Below the pieces are notes generated by a model. That model searched no databases and was not told where the DNA came from. It saw only the letters and a program-made list of their open reading frames with translations. From Tieghemiomyces parasiticus (lineage: Eukaryota; Kickxellomycota; Dimargaritomycetes; Dimargaritales; Dimargaritaceae), in assembly GCA_027575765.1 (NCBI GenBank), contig JANBPT010000311.1, positions 1 to 45,424 of the forward strand: 45,424 nucleotides of DNA, written 5' to 3'. The position numbers were made by a program, and so were the translations under genes. Every line of letters starts with the position of its first letter. Position 1 is the first letter of the stretch. Shown here one piece after another: positions 41,703 through 45,424 of this stretch.

Positions 41703-44700
41703 CTAGCGACGGAGACGCAGGAGGAAGGCGTTCTTCGAGAGACGGCTGTCATCGGGAAGGTACTTGTCATAAAAGTTGACCACGAATTGTTCAGGTTTGA
41801 AGCCGTAGCCTTGGTAGAGAATCTGAGGATAAAACACATAAAAGGATAGAAGGGATGAATAGGTGAAAAGAATGAGGGTTGATTGGTGAAATGAGCGTCA
41901 GGGTCCGGGTGATTGATTATGCTCCCACCAAAGCCTTCCGTCAAGGTAGTCCGTATGGGCTTGGTTTCGATGGTGCCAGAGTAACGGGTCAAACTTACCA
42001 TCGCAGGATTGTTGGCCGATACGTGTAGCGTAATATCCTTGCCCACCGAAATTTGATTGAGGTGGTAGAGCATGAATCTGCACCGAAGGTGTACAAAGAG
42101 GATGACGCGGGGTGAGAATAGTGGAGGGGGGAGGAGGAGGAGGAAGAGGAGGAGGAAGGGTTAAACATCCGTGTTTACCGACGCGAATTTTAAAAACTAG
42201 CGACCCGTGGCCAAAGACGTCTCGTAGCTTACCTGCCGATGCCCGCGTTCTCCCAGCCGGGGGCCACGGTGATGTAGGTGACGTAGGCGTTGGGTGTCAT
42301 GAAGGCACAGCCAATGACCAGACGACGGTAGAGCACCACCACGCTAAATTCGGGCGCGTGGAGAGATTCGGCCACTGTGTGTGTGTGTGAATCAGAGTTT
42401 TGATGGGAGAAGGGGAGGCAGACAGATACAGGTTAGGATACTGTGTATATAAGGACCAAATTAATTCGGTTCACCAATGCCTTGAGTATATATTAGCCAA
42501 AGTTCAACGGCATAGCCGTGGCCTCGTAGGGTGGCACTTACTGTCGATGCCCGGCCAGAAGGCTTGTGAAAGCAAAGCGTTGACCTGTACCAAGTGGCAC
42601 GGTTGTACATAACTGTAGTCAATAGGGTAAGTCGGAAGGACCACCTTCGCCTCCAAGCCGCTACGAATAGCCGTGAGGGAGGGTTGTTCAGGGGAAGATA
42701 TAGGAGAATGATTGATCAATACAGGTGTGCCAGTAATGACGTCGTGCGTAGTGTGATGGGTGCGACGCGAGGCGGAGTTGTAATAATTCCGCCAGCATTC
42801 CCTGCCAGGAGTGCCAAGTATTACTTACGCGAGCCCGCGGCGGCGAATAGCTTCCAGGAGACGCATCCGGGGCGGCTTGGTAGAGTAGTCGCGACGGATG
42901 AACGGTTTAAGGGTACGGCCCTGGTACGGACTCGCCCAGGATTCGAGGGTCCCGAGGAGACTAGCCCGGAGGGCAGTGCCGTGCAGCCTAGCGGCAAACG
43001 ATCGGGCGTAGGGTACCTTAGTGACCCGGGCGGCGGGTCGTGCTGACTTGGTATCTTCCCGCCGCACCAGCTCACCATCGTCATTATAACTAGTCGCGGA
43101 CGTATCTGCGTAGCCAGCCAGCTCCGGTGGAGGAGAGAGTGGGGTTCGGACACCGGAAGGTACCGGAGTCGGGTGAGCGCGGCACAGTTCGGCCTGCACC
43201 TGACGGTCCAGGTCGAACAAAGGAAGGTGGCCGCTGGTCCTTTTGAGATGCCGTATGTGGAGTTTACGGCGCAAGCGAGCGGCAGCGACAGTAAGGCCTG
43301 CCCCTTCCAAGACCAGGTCATGCAGCAGGGCAGCCTCTTCGGCCGGAGTCATGGGCCGGACTTTCGTCAGGGGCGTCTCTGAAGGGTCGGCGTCCGAGCG
43401 GAGCCGTTTGGCAGCGGCAGCGGTAGGATCGCCGTCACCGGACGCTATGGAGGACGCGACTGACGTCCGGCGCTTCCGTTTGGACGAAGGGGAGGTGGCT
43501 CCCACAGCTGATCCATCCTCAAGTTCCGAGTCCGAACCGGGGGCTGATCCTGAATCGGAGCCACTGCCCGACTCGGCCTCCTCGTCAGAGGTGGTGAAAT
43601 TGATTGACGACAGCGGCGAGAGCGTTGAGGCGATGGTTGAAGGGCCGCTGGTTGGTTCCATCTTGATGCTGGCCAGGCGGTCGCTGATGGACTCTCCCGT
43701 CCGTGAGCGGGCCAAGGCTGCTTCGTAAGATGCCAACGAACTTGACAGGTCCCTAACCTGGTAAACGGAGCGTGTCAAAATTGAAATGGCATTAAAAGAA
43801 GTAGCGGATATAGGTGGCTACCGCACAGAGTGGGTTGGAAGCAGCGATATTATACAGGTACCAGGGTGAAGAAGTTTGGTACCTACCTCGCCTTTCGTAT
43901 CACTGCGCACGGATGAGGAGCGGGTCAGCGAGGTCTCCGGCCGGACTTTGGCGGGCTTGGTAGGCTTCGCAGGTGGGCCTTTGGCCTTGCCCTCTGCGAA
44001 TCATAGACGGCGATGATGTAGAAAAGAGGTTAGTGAGTCGGGGTAAGCACCAAGGCCAGTGGAGCTAACCGTGTACATTAGTGTACGCCCTTAAGACAGA
44101 CTTACTTTTCATAGGCAATTTTGTGGGCGGGGATCCGTCGCGGAGGGACCAGTAGCCTGTTGAATGTCGTGGGTCAAGCGTGGTACAGTAGCGGCGCATT
44201 TTTAGAGGTGGGGGTCGCACTTACCAGATCGATGCCACCCTTCTTCTCCTCGGGATAAGTCCTGTTAGTTAGGGGCGACTTACCTGGCTGGCCGAGTTCT
44301 TCGACCCCCGATGTGAAACTGGTCGGGTGAGTGGAGAGCACAGCTGATACCGTATTGCGCCACGTGGCTGATCCTGGGGAAGGTAACGCAGAGGTCGAGG
44401 CGAGGAGGAAAAAAAACCTCTCGTTAGGTTAGCCGCTACTGGGTGGCCAAGTCAGAGGCCTGCTTCGAGCGTAATATGGCGCAAGGGCCAAGTGGCCCGG
44501 ATAACTTACTGGTTTTGCCGGGTTGGAGGTTCTTCCAGTGCTCGTCAATGAAAGTGCAAATCTCCGATCGGAACTTAAAAAAGGACCGCTTCTCCGCGAC
44601 CGTCATGTGGTAGAGGATCAGATGCACAATGGTGGCCCTATTTTCGTAGCAAAACCGGTGAAATAACGATGTTCCTAGTTAGCTATGGCGAAGCCACTAG

Positions 44701-45424
44701 ACTGGGTAATGATCATTTTCCAGCCAATCTCTAAGCGGCTTGATCAGGTCACTTACCAGCTCATAGTTTCCCGTGTGTATACCTCGGTGCTCCCTGTGCA
44801 ATGGGTACACTTGAACTCGTAGAAAATGTCCCCGTGGAGGGCAGTGCCGGTCCTCGATTTGATACATTCTATTCCGCCGGGTTGAGATTAGGAAGGTGGG
44901 AGGAGAGGAGGGAGAGAGTTAGAATCGACGGTAAAAGGATAGTGTACATTAGAGCACCGGACGTGGGTTGGTTCAGCTCATGAGCTAGGTGCCTTACTTG
45001 AATGGAAGAGCTGTTGACAGCTCGAACAGCGGAGCATCGCTTCGTTTCTAGAGACGGGGATTATATATGTTTAGAAAGATGGCCCGTATTAGCAATCGAT
45101 ATGGCGGGGTACCAACCGCGTGCGTCTAAGGCACTAGCCACGTTAAACCATAATCTCTGGGAGGTCGATCAACTAAGTCTAGAGAACGACGGTCACAGCC
45201 GCCGTTCATTTTCCCCCGCACGTGTAGAGGCTTCGGAGGCCACTCCAAGGCCATTTTCGCCGGCAAGGACCACCTGTCCTCTGCCTAGTGTGCCAAGTTT
45301 GCCTTCGCTCTTCGCTGAGCTTCTCTACTTACTCGTCATAGTCCTGTCCGCAATAGCAGTAGGTCTTTTCAGCGTTATGCGTGTGCTGGCCGTTCAGCCA
45401 CGTCAGTTCGTCCGGGTGACGGTA
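41703..45424 (-). CDS. KAT14: KAT14 (CSRP2BP/ATAC2) histone acetyltransferase with N-terminal PHD finger; 5' end outside window
   Basis: Twelve exons fit in frame: 45333->45424, 44998-45047, 44757-44868, 44510-44637, 44284-44373, 44106-44156, 43887-43993, 42829-43757, 42542-42660, 42233-42374, 41999-42077, 41703-41822 (672 residues visible). The visible start holds a PHD-type zinc finger: YCYCG, then MLRCSSCQQLFHSKCI, then FKCTHC. Next come a helical domain (MSWATIVHLILYHMT, FFKFRSEICTFIDEHW) and a winged-helix-like TWRNTVSAVLS...GYWSLRDGSPP. A disordered acidic part follows, then LRRKLHIRH..LPLFDLD, LKPFIRRDYSTKPPRM and PIDYSYVQP. The GNAT domain follows, with FSVVVLYRR, ENAGIGRFMLYHL (acetyl-CoA loop) and GKDITLHVSANNPAM. 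It ends NAFLLRLRR. These blocks match animal KAT14 in order from end to end. In animals KAT14 is an ATAC-complex subunit acting on histone H4. It is convergent with CaMK. Confidence 0.9.
42375..42390. repeat. (GT)n run at a KAT14 splice acceptor
   Basis: A CTGTGTGTGTGTGTGA run lies directly 5' (minus strand) of the exon 42233-42374, so on the coding strand the acceptor reads CACACACACAG. A repeat-length change here would alter the tract next to the splice site. Confidence 0.6.

Noticed and set aside
41306..42073. 255-codon minus-strand frame spanning the CaMK 3' end and the KAT14 last introns
   Set aside because: It crosses three KAT14 splice sites. The recognisable residues at its start are the KAT14 GNAT exon, and the rest is intron and antisense CaMK sequence.

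Overview
This window looks like nuclear DNA of an early-diverging (non-Dikarya) fungus. The genes carry many short GT-AG introns (mostly 75-220 nt, donors usually GTAAGT/GTAAGC), some with TACTAAC-like branch sites. The gene set includes families kept by animals and other eukaryotes but generally missing from well-studied ascomycetes: NELF-A, the augmin subunit HAUS6, a Fused-type kinase, the ATAC-type acetyltransferase KAT14 and an MTA1-like adenine methyltransferase. A zoopagomycotan or mucoromycotan lineage would fit, but the sequence alone does not fix a genus.

Layout. 1-4 kb: a large single-exon minus-strand gene that resembles the FAM175/Abraxas pseudo-MPN family, then CRIPT (minus). 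4.3-7.4 kb: a five-exon plus-strand gene that I read as NELF-A. 7.9-10 kb: protoporphyrinogen oxidase (minus, two exons). 10.8-12.8 kb: HAUS6 (minus), head-to-head with a compact Fused-like protein kinase (plus, 13.3-14.8 kb). 16.6-17.1 kb: a secreted Ser/Thr-rich, probably GPI-anchored protein (minus). 17.1-28.3 kb is a gene-poor stretch of about 11 kb with one small cysteine-rich protein gene (22.6 kb), two diverged LTR-like segments in inverted orientation (25.1 and 26.1 kb) and AT-rich tandem repeats made of stem-loops. 28.3-31.8 kb: a large DH-PH Rho guanine nucleotide exchange factor (minus). After another 3.9 kb without a recognisable gene come ATP synthase subunit k (ATP19, minus), the MTA1-like methyltransferase (plus), a CaM-kinase (plus) and KAT14 (minus), whose 5' end runs off the right edge.

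Functionally the window mixes transcription and chromatin control (NELF-A, KAT14, MTA1-like), microtubule and division functions (HAUS6, Fused-like kinase), mitochondrial housekeeping (PPOX, ATP19) and signalling (RhoGEF, CaMK). Two divergent pairs could share promoters: HAUS6 with the Fused-like kinase, and ATP19 with the MTA1-like gene. I see no tRNA, rRNA, CRISPR or bacterial-type operon. Exon joins were worked out by hand from splice signals, reading frame and recalled family consensus; no alignment or database search was run.
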